Shown: positions 41,959 through 50,099 of the stretch, piece by piece
How positions within the stretch are numbered: position 1 is the first letter of the stretch
Layout of the letters: each line of letters opens with the position of its first letter
DNA from: Nocardioides sp. Root1257
GTDB lineage: Bacteria; Actinomycetota; Actinomycetes; Propionibacteriales; Nocardioidaceae
NCBI RefSeq assembly: GCF_001425175.1
Contig: NZ_LMDV01000009.1
Coordinates: 684,356 to 748,355, forward strand
Direction: 5' to 3'
DNA length: 64,000 nucleotides
The notes under the pieces: model-generated
Database searches by the model: none
What the model saw: the letters and a program-made list of their open reading frames with translations, nothing else
Told to the model about the DNA's origin: nothing
Translations under genes and position numbers: made by a program

Positions 41959-42825
41959 TCAGACATAGGTGGACGCGGCCTGGGCGGCGCGGGCGGCGTA
42001 CCCGCCGCCGAAGTGGCAGGCGTGCACCAGCAGCGGGAAGATCTGGTGCAGCGCGGCGCGGTCCTGCCAGCCGTCGGCGAGCGGCGCGACCTCGTCGTAG
42101 GCGTCGAGGACGCGCGGCAGGTGGGGCAGCCCGAAGAGCGCGAGCATCGCCAGGTCGACCTCGCGGTGCCCGCCGTACGCCGCCGGGTCGATCAGCCAGA
42201 CCCGGCCGTCGAGCCCCCACAGCACGTTGCCGTTCCAGAGGTCGCCGTGCAGGCGGGCCGGTGGCTCGTCGGGCACCAGGTCGGGCAGCCGCGCGACGAC
42301 GGCCTCGATGGTGGCGGCGTCGCGGTCGTCGACGGCGCCGCGGTCGCGGGCGAGCTTGAGGTAGGGCAGCACCCGGCGTACGGCGTAGAACTCGGCCCAG
42401 GTCTCGGTCGGCCGGTTGGGCAGCGGCAGCCTGCCGATGTAGCCGTCGCGCTCGAGGCCGAACCGGTCGGCGCCCGCCGCGTGCGTCGCCGCGAGCTCGC
42501 GCCCGAACGCGGCGGCGGCGTCGACCGACTGCTTGCCGGGCTCGATCCAGCGGATGATCAGGCACTCGTGGTCGGCGCCGAGGACCTCGGGCACCTGCGC
42601 GCCACCCGCGGCGGCGGGCTGCCCCAGCCACCGCAGCCCCTCGGCCTCGTCGGTGAAGAAGTCCTCCGGGGCGTGGGGGAGCGTCTTCATCAGCGCCGTG
42701 GTGCCGTCGCTGAGCCGCAGCCGGGTCGAGGTCGCGATGTCGCCACCGGCCACCGGAGCGGTCGCGATCACCGGCGTCCCGAGGAGCTCCTCGGCACGTC
42801 GCGCGACCAGCGGCTGGCGGGTCAC
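41959..42825 (-). CDS. Fructosamine kinase/aminoglycoside phosphotransferase-like protein
   Basis: The protein has 288 residues and a kinase-like fold. LHGDLWNGNVLW holds the catalytic Asp, and LIDPAAYGGHREVDLAML holds the metal Asp, as in fructosamine-3-kinases. The ATP loop near GGDIATSTRL is weak but matches. It may phosphorylate glycated amines, although such proteins are often of uncertain substrate. GTG at 42825 overlaps the phosphatase stop by 4 bp. Confidence 0.82.
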   Translation of the reverse strand: MTRQPLVARRAEELLGTPVIATAPVAGGDIATSTRLRLSDGTTALMKTLPHAPEDFFTDEAEGLRWLGQPAAAGGAQVPEVLGADHECLIIRWIEPGKQSVDAAAAFGRELAATHAAGADRFGLERDGYIGRLPLPNRPTETWAEFYAVRRVLPYLKLARDRGAVDDRDAATIEAVVARLPDLVPDEPPARLHGDLWNGNVLWGLDGRVWLIDPAAYGGHREVDLAMLALFGLPHLPRVLDAYDEVAPLADGWQDRAALHQIFPLLVHACHFGGGYAARAAQAASTYV

Positions 42826-43322
42826 GACACCCAGGGCCGTTCGTGGAGCAGCGCGTCGACGATCGCGGACGCCGTCCGTTCGACCATCGTGAGCACCTCC
42901 TCGAAGCCGTCGTCCCCACCGTAGTACGGGTCGGGTACGTCGCTCCCCCCTTTGGCGGTAGAGCCCGTGGGGTCGAAGTCGCGGAACTTGCGCACCCGGT
43001 CGGTCCGACCGCCGACGTCGGCGAGGTTGTCGTCGTCCATGACGAGCACGAGGTCGACCTCCGCGGCGGGGTCGTACTGGCGAGCGCGGTGGCGCGTCGC
43101 GTCGTACCCGGCTGCGGTCAGCGCGGCCGCAGCACGGCGATCCATCGGCGCCCCGACGTGCCAGCCGCCGGTGCCCGAGCTCGACACCTCGACCAGGTCG
43201 GCGAGCCCGGCGTCGGCCAGCCGCTCCTCGAGGACGACGTGCGCCGTCGGCGAGCGGCAGATGTTGCCCAGGCAGACGAGCTCGATCCGGTACCGGTCCG
43301 GGGAGCGCGCGCCGGGCAGCAC
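42822..43322 (-). CDS. Low-molecular-weight protein-tyrosine phosphatase
   Basis: The protein has 166 residues. The P-loop CLGNICRSP (nucleophile Cys about 17) and the general-acid region VPDPYYGGDDGFEEVL are unmistakable. It dephosphorylates protein tyrosines or, for some relatives, arginines. In capsule loci such enzymes control tyrosine kinases, but no kinase is next to this gene. It is coupled to the kinase-like gene downstream, so a shared role is possible. Confidence 0.9.
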   Translation of the reverse strand: MLPGARSPDRYRIELVCLGNICRSPTAHVVLEERLADAGLADLVEVSSSGTGGWHVGAPMDRRAAAALTAAGYDATRHRARQYDPAAEVDLVLVMDDDNLADVGGRTDRVRKFRDFDPTGSTAKGGSDVPDPYYGGDDGFEEVLTMVERTASAIVDALLHERPWVS

Positions 43323-43325
43323 CCG

Positions 43326-43748
43326 TCAGTAGTCCTGGACGACGGCCGCCTGCGGCTTGCCGAAGATCAGCTGCACGATCCAGGTCACGATGGTGATGAC
43401 CAGGGCGCCGCCGATCGTCGTCCAGAACCCGTCGACGGTGAAGTCGACGCCGAACAGGCCGACCAGCCACTCCGCGAAGCTGAGCATCAGCGCGTTGGTC
43501 AGTAGCAGGAAGAGACCGAGCGTCACGATGATGAACGGGATCGACAGGAAGTTGATGATCGGGCGCACGAACGAGTTGATGATGCCGACGACCAGCGCCA
43601 CGAAGAGCAGCGGCCACAGCTTGTCGGACCAGTCCTGCGACGCGGTGTCGGCCGCGGTGCCGAAGTAGATGCCGTCGAAGATCGCGGCCGCCGCGGCGAC
43701 GGCGATGGCGTTGGTGGCGAGCCACCCGAAGAACCTGAGGAATCCCAC
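43326..43748 (-). CDS. Phage-holin-family (mycobacterial 4-TMS) membrane protein
   Basis: The protein has 140 residues with four membrane helices. GIINSFVRPIINFLSIP and LLTNALML are blocks of the family named after phage holins but widespread on actinobacterial chromosomes; it does not mean a prophage. Function unknown. The start was placed at GTG 43748 because TAGGGT lies exactly 6 nt upstream; GTG 43754 is inside the spacer. Confidence 0.82.
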   Translation of the reverse strand: MGFLRFFGWLATNAIAVAAAAAIFDGIYFGTAADTASQDWSDKLWPLLFVALVVGIINSFVRPIINFLSIPFIIVTLGLFLLLTNALMLSFAEWLVGLFGVDFTVDGFWTTIGGALVITIVTWIVQLIFGKPQAAVVQDY

Positions 43749-43754
43749 GCCCAC

Positions 43755-43760
43755 ACCCTA
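43755..43760 (-). promoter_or_regulatory. -10 box TAGGGT, leaderless start
   Basis: On the minus strand TAGGGT (43760-43755) ends 6 nt before the GTG at 43748. It overlaps the last codon of the GntR gene (stop TAG 43758-43760), so the promoter is embedded in the end of the upstream gene. Confidence 0.45.
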
Positions 43761-44438
43761 GAGGTTGAGCGCGTCGATGATGGACGTCTCCGCGTCGGCG
43801 AGGTGCTTCTCGAGGAAGGTCGAGGCGCCCTCGACGTCGCCGCGCTCGAGCAGCATCACCAGCGCCGTGTGGCTGTCGGCCTGGTCGTGGGCGTTGCGGC
43901 GGATCCGGTCGACCTGGGCGAGCGCGAGCTTGAGCTCGACCATCAGGCTCTCGGCCATCGCGACCAGCCTCGGCGAGTCGGTCAGGCCGACCAGGGAGAC
44001 GTGGAAGGCCAGGTGCCGCTCGTTGAGCTCCTGGTACGACGCCCCGGAGCGCACCGCGCTCGTGTAGCGGACCAGGGAGCTGCGCACGGCGTCGCGCAGC
44101 TCCTCCGACGCGCTCGGCCAGCGGCGTACGCCGGCGCCCTCCAGCACCCAGCGGGCGCGGCAGACGTCGCGCACCGAGTCGGCGGCCGGCGCCGAGACGC
44201 TCACGCCCCGGTTGGGCTCGCGGGTGGCGAGGCCCTCGGCGACCAGTACCGCGAGCGCCTCGCGGACCGTCGGGCGCGAGACGCCCAGGGACGCCGCGAG
44301 TGCCACCTCGCGCAGCGCCGTGCCCGACTCCAGCTCGCCGTCGAAGATCGCCCGGCGCAGCTCGTCGGCGACCCGGTCCACCGTCGAGGCGAGCTCGAGG
44401 TGGAGGGAGCTGAAGGGCTCGGGCTCGGCGGTGGACAT
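43758..44438 (-). CDS. GntR-family regulator, FadR/FCD type
   Basis: The protein has 226 residues. The winged helix has LRRAIFDGELESGTALREVALAASLGVSRPTVREAL. The C-terminal FCD all-alpha domain has the metal-binding His pattern (LNERHLAFHVSLVG, HTALVMLLERGD). The ATG at 44438 is preferred because CACAAT lies 6 nt upstream. The gene diverges from a DDAH-like hydrolase, and a perfect dyad lies between them, so it very likely controls that gene and itself. Confidence 0.88.
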   Translation of the reverse strand: MSTAEPEPFSSLHLELASTVDRVADELRRAIFDGELESGTALREVALAASLGVSRPTVREALAVLVAEGLATREPNRGVSVSAPAADSVRDVCRARWVLEGAGVRRWPSASEELRDAVRSSLVRYTSAVRSGASYQELNERHLAFHVSLVGLTDSPRLVAMAESLMVELKLALAQVDRIRRNAHDQADSHTALVMLLERGDVEGASTFLEKHLADAETSIIDALNL

Positions 44439-44469
44439 GGGGACATTGTGCTCTACACTCGCCATGTCA

Positions 44470-44484
44470 GATTGTCAGACAATC
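44470..44484. promoter_or_regulatory. 15-bp perfect dyad, likely GntR operator
   Basis: GATTGTCAGACAATC is a complete inverted repeat around a central A. Core TTGTCNGACAA is of the form expected for FadR/FCD GntR regulators. It lies 32 bp upstream of the GntR gene and 37 bp upstream of the hydrolase gene, in the middle of the divergent promoter space. Confidence 0.7.
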
Positions 44485-44520
44485 ATGCAATCTCGCCACG
44501 GGGTCTGCGAAGGGGTGTTC

Positions 44521-45444
44521 ATGGAGCTGTCCTGGGGTCGTGACTACGTCATGGTCGAGCCGACGCACTTCCGCGTCGAGTACGTCATCAACCCGTTCAT
44601 GGACCCCTCCGACCAGCCCGATCCCGAGCTGGCGATGGCCCAGTGGCGCACCCTGGTCGAGACCATCGAGCGCCTCGGCGGCACCGTCGAGGCGCTCCCG
44701 CAGCGCGCGGACGCCCCCGACATGGTCTACGCGATGAACCTCGGCCTGGTGCTCCAGCGCGAGGACCGCGACGGGCACGTGTCGGGGCACGTCGTGATGT
44801 CCCACATGCGCTACCCGCAGCGGCGGATGGAGACCGAGTCGGCGCAGCCCTGGTTCGCCGAGCACGGCTTCGCGACGTCGTACGTCGGGCGCGAGGGCGT
44901 CGGCGCGCACCTGGAGGCCGGCGACGCGTTCGCGTTCGGCGACGCGCTGGTCGTGGGCTATGGCCCGCGCACCGAGGAGCTCGCCCTCAAGCACCTGGCG
45001 ACCGACCTCGGCATCCGGGTCCGCGGCCTGCGGATCACCCACCCCGGGATGTACCACCTCGACCTGGCCTTCTGCCCGCTCGACGACCGTCGCGCGCTGG
45101 TCTGCCCGGCCGCGCTGGACGAGGCGTCCGCCGCCGCGCTGCTCGCGATGGTGCCCGAGCCGCTGGTGCTCACCGAGGAGGAGGCGCTGACGACGTTCTG
45201 CGCCAACTCGATCGTGATCCCCCAGGAATCAGGTGGAGCGACCGTCGTGATGCCCGCCTGCCCCGACCGGGTGCGCACCCAGCTCGAGGAGTGGGGCTTC
45301 GAGGTCGTGCTCCTCGACCTCTCCGAGTTCCACAAGGGCGGCGGCTCGATCCGCTGCCTCACCAACCCCGTCGACGTCCGGATCGGCCGGGACCTGCCCG
45401 CCGTCCCCGGCGGCGAGGTCGTGCTCCCGCCGGTCCAGGGCTGA
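44521..45444 (+). CDS. Dimethylarginine dimethylaminohydrolase-like amidinohydrolase
   Basis: The protein has 307 residues with a pentein (guanidino-modifying) fold. HPGMYHLDLAFCPL gives the catalytic His region and GGGSIRCLTNP the catalytic Cys (about 279) near the C-terminus. It would hydrolyse a guanidino compound to citrulline or ornithine-type products. The ATG at 44521 has AAGGGG upstream. It is probably regulated by the GntR protein next door, and a divergent amino-acid permease lies downstream, so uptake and breakdown of an arginine derivative is plausible. Confidence 0.82.
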   Translation: MELSWGRDYVMVEPTHFRVEYVINPFMDPSDQPDPELAMAQWRTLVETIERLGGTVEALPQRADAPDMVYAMNLGLVLQREDRDGHVSGHVVMSHMRYPQRRMETESAQPWFAEHGFATSYVGREGVGAHLEAGDAFAFGDALVVGYGPRTEELALKHLATDLGIRVRGLRITHPGMYHLDLAFCPLDDRRALVCPAALDEASAAALLAMVPEPLVLTEEEALTTFCANSIVIPQESGGATVVMPACPDRVRTQLEEWGFEVVLLDLSEFHKGGGSIRCLTNPVDVRIGRDLPAVPGGEVVLPPVQG

Positions 45445-45602
45445 CAGACCGGCGACACGCCGACGGGTTTCACCGGCTGGCCGCCGAGACCCGCACGGCA
45501 CGCCGTGAGCGATCGGCGGGTCCTGCGGGTTCTGGTCGACAGGTTCGGGGCGGAGGCGGTCGACCGGGTCCGCGGCGGTCCAGGTCGGCTCGGCGGTCCA
45601 GC

Positions 45603-46985
45603 TCAGCTCGCCGACACGGGCTCCCGGTCGCGCGACCGCGAGAAGCGGCGGTTGGCGGCGTACAGCACCAGGGCGACGGCCCAGGACAGCAGGCTCAGCA
45701 GCAGCTGGGAGCGGGTGTCGTCCTTGATCGCCATCTGCACGAGGATCGCGAGGATGCCCGCGATCGCGGCGATGGTGAGCACGGGGTAGGCCCACATCTT
45801 CACCACCAGCTCCTCCGCGGGCGTCTGGCGACGCAGCACCAGCTCGCTGATCGCGATGAGCAGGTAGACGAAGAGGATCACGGCGCCCGACGAGTTGAGC
45901 AGGAAGAGGAAGACGGTGTCGGGGGAGACGTAGGCGGCGATCACGCACAGGAAGCCGACCACGGTCGACGTCAGGATCGCCGCCGCCGGGACGCCGCGCG
46001 AGCTGATCCGGGTCAGGGCCCGCGGCGCCTCGCCGCGGTCCGCGAGCACGAACACCATCCGCGACGCCGTGTAGAGCCCCGAGTTGAGGCACGACAGCAC
46101 CGCCGTGAGGACGACGGCGTTCATGATGTCGTCGGCGTGCGGGATCCCCATCTGCGTGAACGCGGCGACGTACGGCGAGTCGCCGAGCTCGTTGTCGTCC
46201 CACGGGACGATCAGCACGAGCAGGATCATCGAGCCGACGAAGAACGTCGCGACGCGGAGGATCACGGACTGCGTCGCGCGGGCGACGGCCCGCTCGGGGT
46301 CGTCGGACTCGGCCGCGGCCACGGTGGCGATCTCGGCGCCGACCATCGAGAAGACGACCACGACGATGCTGGAGAAGATCGCCCCGACGCCCATCGGGAA
46401 GAAGCCGCCGTGGCTGGTCATCAGGCTGACGTCGAAGTCCTTGTCGGGCCAGAAGCCGACGACGTACAGGGTGCCGAGGACGAGGAACGCGATGATCGCC
46501 AGCACCTTGATGCCGGCGAACCAGTACTCGAACTCGCCGTACGAGCGCACCGAGGTCAGGTTGGTCGCGGTCATCAGCACCATCAGGCCGAGCGAGACCA
46601 GCCACAGCGGGAGGTCGATCCAGTAGCGCACGATCTCGGCGCCGGCGACCGCCTCGAAGCCGACGACGATGACCCAGAAGTACCAGTAGAGCCAGGCCGT
46701 CGAGAAGCCCGCCCAGCCACCGAGGGCGGTGCGGGCGTACTCCGAGAACGACCCGGTCGTGGGGTTGGCCGTGGCCATCTCCCCGAGCATCCGCATCACC
46801 AGGATGATGAGCACGCCCGTGATCGCGTACGACAGGAACGCCGACGGGCCGGTCTGGGTGATCACCGCGCCGGAGCCGACGAACAGCCCGGCGCCGATCA
46901 CCCCGCCGATCGCGATCATCGTCAGGTGGCGCTGCTTGAGGCCGCGCTGGAGGGTGGGTGCGTCGGGCTCGGTGGTCGTGCTCAT
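45603..46985 (-). CDS. Amino-acid permease (APC superfamily)
   Basis: The protein has 460 residues and 12 membrane helices. LTMIAIGGVIGAGLFVGSG (TM1 with the substrate-site glycines), ANPTTGSFSEYARTALG and SMVGAEIATVAAAESDDPERAV match GABA/proline-type permeases. The ATG at 46985 begins the cytoplasmic leader; the longer open frame to 47132 is not needed. It converges on the DDAH-like gene across a 158-bp space without a strong terminator hairpin. Confidence 0.9.
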   Translation of the reverse strand: MSTTTEPDAPTLQRGLKQRHLTMIAIGGVIGAGLFVGSGAVITQTGPSAFLSYAITGVLIILVMRMLGEMATANPTTGSFSEYARTALGGWAGFSTAWLYWYFWVIVVGFEAVAGAEIVRYWIDLPLWLVSLGLMVLMTATNLTSVRSYGEFEYWFAGIKVLAIIAFLVLGTLYVVGFWPDKDFDVSLMTSHGGFFPMGVGAIFSSIVVVVFSMVGAEIATVAAAESDDPERAVARATQSVILRVATFFVGSMILLVLIVPWDDNELGDSPYVAAFTQMGIPHADDIMNAVVLTAVLSCLNSGLYTASRMVFVLADRGEAPRALTRISSRGVPAAAILTSTVVGFLCVIAAYVSPDTVFLFLLNSSGAVILFVYLLIAISELVLRRQTPAEELVVKMWAYPVLTIAAIAGILAILVQMAIKDDTRSQLLLSLLSWAVALVLYAANRRFSRSRDREPVSAS

Positions 46986-47043
46986 CACCGAGCCGTGCCC
47001 GGAATCCTCCCGGGCCACACCTCGGGGCGGGGGTCGGGCGGGG

Positions 47044-48372
47044 TCAGGTCGTCGGTGCCCAGTTGCCGTGGAAGCCGGCGGGCACGCGGCCCGGGAGGTG
47101 CACGGCGGCGACGTCCTCGAGGGTCTCGGCATCGAGCAGGACGAGATCGCTGCGACCGGTGCCGGCGTCGAAGACGTAGCCCATCAGGATCCCGTCGTCC
47201 TCGGCCGCGTCCGGCGCGGAGGGCACGAAGCAGAACTCGCTGACCTCGCGGCCCGCGCCGAGGCGGCGCTCGGTGGTGGTACCGGAGACGACGTCGTGCT
47301 TGAGCACGGTGTCGCCGGTGCGTACGCCGGCGGCCGCCACCCCCGCGGCGTACCCGAAGCGGTGCCGACGGCCCGTGAGCCGCTCGTCGTAGCGCGGGAA
47401 CTCCTGGCTGTGCTCGTCGAAGCGGTGCTCGCGCACCTTGCCGGCGACGGTGTCGATCGTGAAGCGGGTGAGGTAGGCCGGGCCCTCGTTGGGGCCGGTG
47501 AAGTCGGTGGCGAACATCCGGTCGTGGCGCACCACGTCGATGACGACGTCGTCGCCCTCCTCGTAGGCGTTCAGCGTGTGGAAGACGTAGCAGGGGTCGA
47601 TCTCGAACCAGCGCACGTCGGCGCTGGTGCCCTCGCGCGGCAGCAGGCCGATCCGGGCCGGGTAGTCGGCGTCCCACGAGTACGGGAGTGTTCGTGCGGC
47701 GCCGCCGCGCAGGGTCGTGTCGATCTGACGGTCGGTCACCGGTCGGGGCGGCTCGCCCGCGACCATGCCGAGGTCGAAGGTGACCGGGAGGTCGTAGACG
47801 ACGAGGTAGTGCTCGGTCAACGCGCAGTCGTGGATCATCGGGCTGCCCGTCACCTCGATCTCGGTCTGCTGCCGCACGCGCCCGTCGGTGCCGACGACGG
47901 AGTAGTCGACGAGGTTGCCGCGCGCCCAGTTGTAGGAGACCGCGTGCAGCTCGCCGGTCGCCGGGTCCTCGTGGGGGTGCGCCGAGTAGCCGCCGGTCAC
48001 GGTGCCGAGGTCGCAGGGCCCGACGGTGTCGAGGTCGTGGGTGAGCTCGTACGGCTTGCCGCCGGCCTCGACGATCGCGAGCGTGCGACCGGCGTGCTCG
48101 AGCACGTTGGTGTTGGGCGGGAAGTCGTCGCCCTGCGCGCGGACGTAGCGGTTGCGGTACCACCGCGCGTGCCCGTCCTCGAGGCGCACGCCGTGCACCA
48201 TGCCCTCGCCGAGGAACCAGTGGTAGCCCTCGCCGGGGTCGGTCGCGGGGTTCGGGCCGATCCGCAGGTAGCGGCCGTCGAGGTGGTCGGGGACGGAGCC
48301 GGTGACCTCGAGGTCGAAGGCCGTGAGCTCCTCGTGCACAGGTGCGAACGTGTCCTGCAGGTAGCGGTTCAT
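47044..48372 (-). CDS. Carotenoid oxygenase family protein
   Basis: The protein has 442 residues, a seven-bladed propeller of the RPE65/lignostilbene dioxygenase family. Four iron His lie in SAHPHEDP (about 132), MIHDCALTEHY (about 181), CYVFHTLNAYEE (about 265) and AGFHGNW (about 435). It cleaves a double bond in a carotenoid, apocarotenoid or stilbene. No carotenoid biosynthetic genes are in the window. It is divergent from a TetR gene with two operators between, so it is probably induced by its substrate. Confidence 0.88.
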   Translation of the reverse strand: MNRYLQDTFAPVHEELTAFDLEVTGSVPDHLDGRYLRIGPNPATDPGEGYHWFLGEGMVHGVRLEDGHARWYRNRYVRAQGDDFPPNTNVLEHAGRTLAIVEAGGKPYELTHDLDTVGPCDLGTVTGGYSAHPHEDPATGELHAVSYNWARGNLVDYSVVGTDGRVRQQTEIEVTGSPMIHDCALTEHYLVVYDLPVTFDLGMVAGEPPRPVTDRQIDTTLRGGAARTLPYSWDADYPARIGLLPREGTSADVRWFEIDPCYVFHTLNAYEEGDDVVIDVVRHDRMFATDFTGPNEGPAYLTRFTIDTVAGKVREHRFDEHSQEFPRYDERLTGRRHRFGYAAGVAAAGVRTGDTVLKHDVVSGTTTERRLGAGREVSEFCFVPSAPDAAEDDGILMGYVFDAGTGRSDLVLLDAETLEDVAAVHLPGRVPAGFHGNWAPTT

Positions 48373-48384
48373 CTCGGCGCCTCC

Positions 48385-48397
48385 ATAACGCTGTTAT
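48385..48397. promoter_or_regulatory. TetR operator, site 1
   Basis: ATAACGCTGTTAT is a perfect inverted repeat (ATAAC/GTTAT). It lies 12 bp from the oxygenase start codon, in its promoter/leader region. A near-identical site is 22 bp away (site 2). Confidence 0.75.
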
Positions 48398-48406
48398 CCC
48401 GAGACC

Positions 48407-48419
48407 ATAACGCCGTTAT
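48407..48419. promoter_or_regulatory. TetR operator, site 2
   Basis: ATAACGCCGTTAT has the same ATAAC/GTTAT arms as site 1. The centres are 22 bp apart, two helical turns, so two dimers could bind on one face. It is immediately before the CAGGCT box of the tetR gene. Confidence 0.75.
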
Positions 48420-48433
48420 GGCAGGCTGGCAAC

Positions 48434-49027
48434 GTGTCCACGGAGCCGAGCGAGACCGACGTACGACGTCGCCTGATCGAGGTCGCGGCCGACATCCTGA
48501 GCGAGGACGGTCCGGCGGCGCTGAGCGCGCGCCGCCTCGCCCGCGACGCCGGGACGTCGACGATGGCCGTCTACACGCACTTCGGCGGGATGCCGGGCCT
48601 GGTCCGGGCGGTCGTGGCCGAGGGGTTCGCGCGGCTCTACGCCCGGGTGGCGGAGGTCGAGCGGACCGACGACCCGCTGGCGGACCTGGTGGCGTCGTCG
48701 GTGGCCTACCGGGCGCACGCCCTCGCCGACCCGCACCTCTACCTGGTCATGTTCGGGTCGGCGTCCCTGGGCGAGTACCGCCTGACCCAGGCGGAGCTCG
48801 AGGTCGGCCTCGCGGCCTTCGACCAGCTGGTCGCGGTCGTGCAGCGGGTCATGGACGTCGGCGCGATCCGGCCGGGCGACGCGGCGGCCGTGGCCGGCCA
48901 GTTCTGGGCGGCCCTGCACGGCTACGTGATGATCGAGCTCAGCGGACTGAGCCACGTGGTCGAGGATCCCGAGGCCCAGATCCTGCAGCCGTTGCTGGCC
49001 AACCTGCTGACCGCGCTGGGCCCCTGA
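48434..49027 (+). CDS. TetR/AcrR-family regulator
   Basis: The protein has 197 residues. The N-terminal helix-turn-helix (RRLIEVAADILSEDGPAALSARRLARDAGTS... then TMAVYTHFGGMPGLV) is classic. The ligand domain has TetR_C-type features. The GTG at 48434 has CAGGCT at 6 nt, a weak leaderless box. It diverges from the carotenoid oxygenase; two ATAACGNNGTTAT operators lie between. Regulation of the oxygenase and of itself is well supported by this layout. Confidence 0.88.
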   Translation: MSTEPSETDVRRRLIEVAADILSEDGPAALSARRLARDAGTSTMAVYTHFGGMPGLVRAVVAEGFARLYARVAEVERTDDPLADLVASSVAYRAHALADPHLYLVMFGSASLGEYRLTQAELEVGLAAFDQLVAVVQRVMDVGAIRPGDAAAVAGQFWAALHGYVMIELSGLSHVVEDPEAQILQPLLANLLTALGP

Positions 49028-49028
49028 G

Positions 49029-49457
49029 TCAGGGGCAGCCGGCGGGGATCCGGAAGGTCGTGCCGGTGCTGCCCCGGTCCGGCCCGCTCAGCGTGACGAC
49101 GGCCTTGCGGTAGGTCCGCAGGCCCTTGCCCTCACCGTGCGTGCAGACGACCGGCTTGCTCAGCGTCACGGTCGCTGTACGACGCTTCGGCGGCGAGCAG
49201 GAAGCGCAGTCGCTGACGTAGACGCCCTCGGCGACGGTCGTGGCGCTGCCCCAGTCGTCCCAGGCCAGCTTCTTCAGGTAGGGACCGGCATTCGCGGACA
49301 GGTAGATCGTCCTCGGCTTCGCGTAGCCGTGCGCGTACATGTTGAAGAGGACGGTCCTCGGGGTGTCCGAGGTCGCCGGAGCCGAGGCGGCGGTCAGGCC
49401 CGAGAAGGCGAGAGCGAGCGCGGTCAGGAGCACCGCAACGGTTCGGCGAGAGGTCAT
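49029..49457 (-). CDS. Small secreted protein of unknown function
   Basis: The protein has 142 residues with a Sec signal (hydrophobic LLTALALAFSGLTAASA, cleavage about residue 27). The mature chain has four Cys (YVSDCASCSPP, PVVCTHGEG, and the near-terminal IPAGCP) that could form two disulfides. No family was recognised. It is convergent with tetR with one base between the stops. Confidence 0.6.
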   Translation of the reverse strand: MTSRRTVAVLLTALALAFSGLTAASAPATSDTPRTVLFNMYAHGYAKPRTIYLSANAGPYLKKLAWDDWGSATTVAEGVYVSDCASCSPPKRRTATVTLSKPVVCTHGEGKGLRTYRKAVVTLSGPDRGSTGTTFRIPAGCP

Positions 49458-49515
49458 GGCCGGAGCGTAGGGCTCGCGCTGACCCTCGCGGGACGGCTTG
49501 CGGCAACCTAGTGGG

Positions 49516-49521
49516 TAGCCT
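49516..49521 (+). promoter_or_regulatory. -10 box TAGCCT, leaderless start
   Basis: TAGCCT ends 7 nt before the GTG at 49529. This positions the VanZ-like gene's start and excludes the earlier GTG at 49511, which would lie inside the promoter. Confidence 0.5.
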
Positions 49522-49528
49522 CGGCGAC

Positions 49529-50086
49529 GTGTTTCCGGTCGGCGGCGTGGGGGTGATGCTGCTGCTCGTCGCGGTGTCCGGCCTGCTCTGCGTCCTGCTG
49601 GCTCTGGCCCTCCGGCGACGGCTCGGCTGGCTGTCGGCGCTGGCGATCGCCGGGTTCCTGTGGTCGATCGCGATCATCGGGTCGATCACCCTGATCCCGG
49701 CCAACGGCGCCCCCGGCGTCGTCTACGCGGAGGGGCGGCTCACCACCTGCTCGTGGGACATCGGTGGGCCGGCGCCGGACGGGTTCTGGATCTTCTCGGG
49801 TGGTCAGCGACTGCTGAACACGGTCGTCTTCGTCCCGGCCGGCGTGCTGCTCGTGCTCGCCTGCGCCCGCTGGCGGATCGCCTGGGTCCTGGTGCCGCTG
49901 GGCCTCGTCGGCCTGGCGGGCTACTCCATCGGCATCGAGGCCACCCAGCTCGCGTTGGCCCGCATCGACCGTGCCTGCGACGTCACCGACGTCATCGACA
50001 ACGTCACCGGCGCCGTGCTCGGCGTCGCCCTCGGCATCGTGCTCGCACTCCTGCTGCGCCCCTGGCGTCACCGCCGACGGGCCTGA
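49529..50086 (+). CDS. VanZ-like membrane protein
   Basis: The protein has 185 residues and about five helices. LNTVVFVPAGVLLVL, IGIEATQLALARIDRACDVTDVIDNVTGAVLG is the typical VanZ pattern (Glu/Gln and Asp/Asn signatures). Family members are linked to cell-wall or teicoplanin tolerance, but function is unproven. GTG 49529 was chosen on the basis of the leaderless box. Confidence 0.82.
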   Translation: MFPVGGVGVMLLLVAVSGLLCVLLALALRRRLGWLSALAIAGFLWSIAIIGSITLIPANGAPGVVYAEGRLTTCSWDIGGPAPDGFWIFSGGQRLLNTVVFVPAGVLLVLACARWRIAWVLVPLGLVGLAGYSIGIEATQLALARIDRACDVTDVIDNVTGAVLGVALGIVLALLLRPWRHRRRA

Positions 50087-50087
50087 C

Positions 50088-50093
50088 TATGGT
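50088..50093 (+). promoter_or_regulatory. -10 box TATGGT, leaderless start
   Basis: TATGGT ends 6 nt before the ATG at 50100. It lies directly after the VanZ-like stop, so the aminotransferase has its own promoter. Confidence 0.5.
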
Positions 50094-50099
50094 GCTCGG

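Noticed and set aside
43326..43748. Prophage holin
   Set aside because: This membrane family is widespread on actinobacterial chromosomes, and no other phage gene is present.
45445..45602. Terminator in the convergent space after the DDAH-like gene
   Set aside because: Only a short palindrome with too small a loop and loosely matching GC-rich repeats, with no T-run; not convincing.
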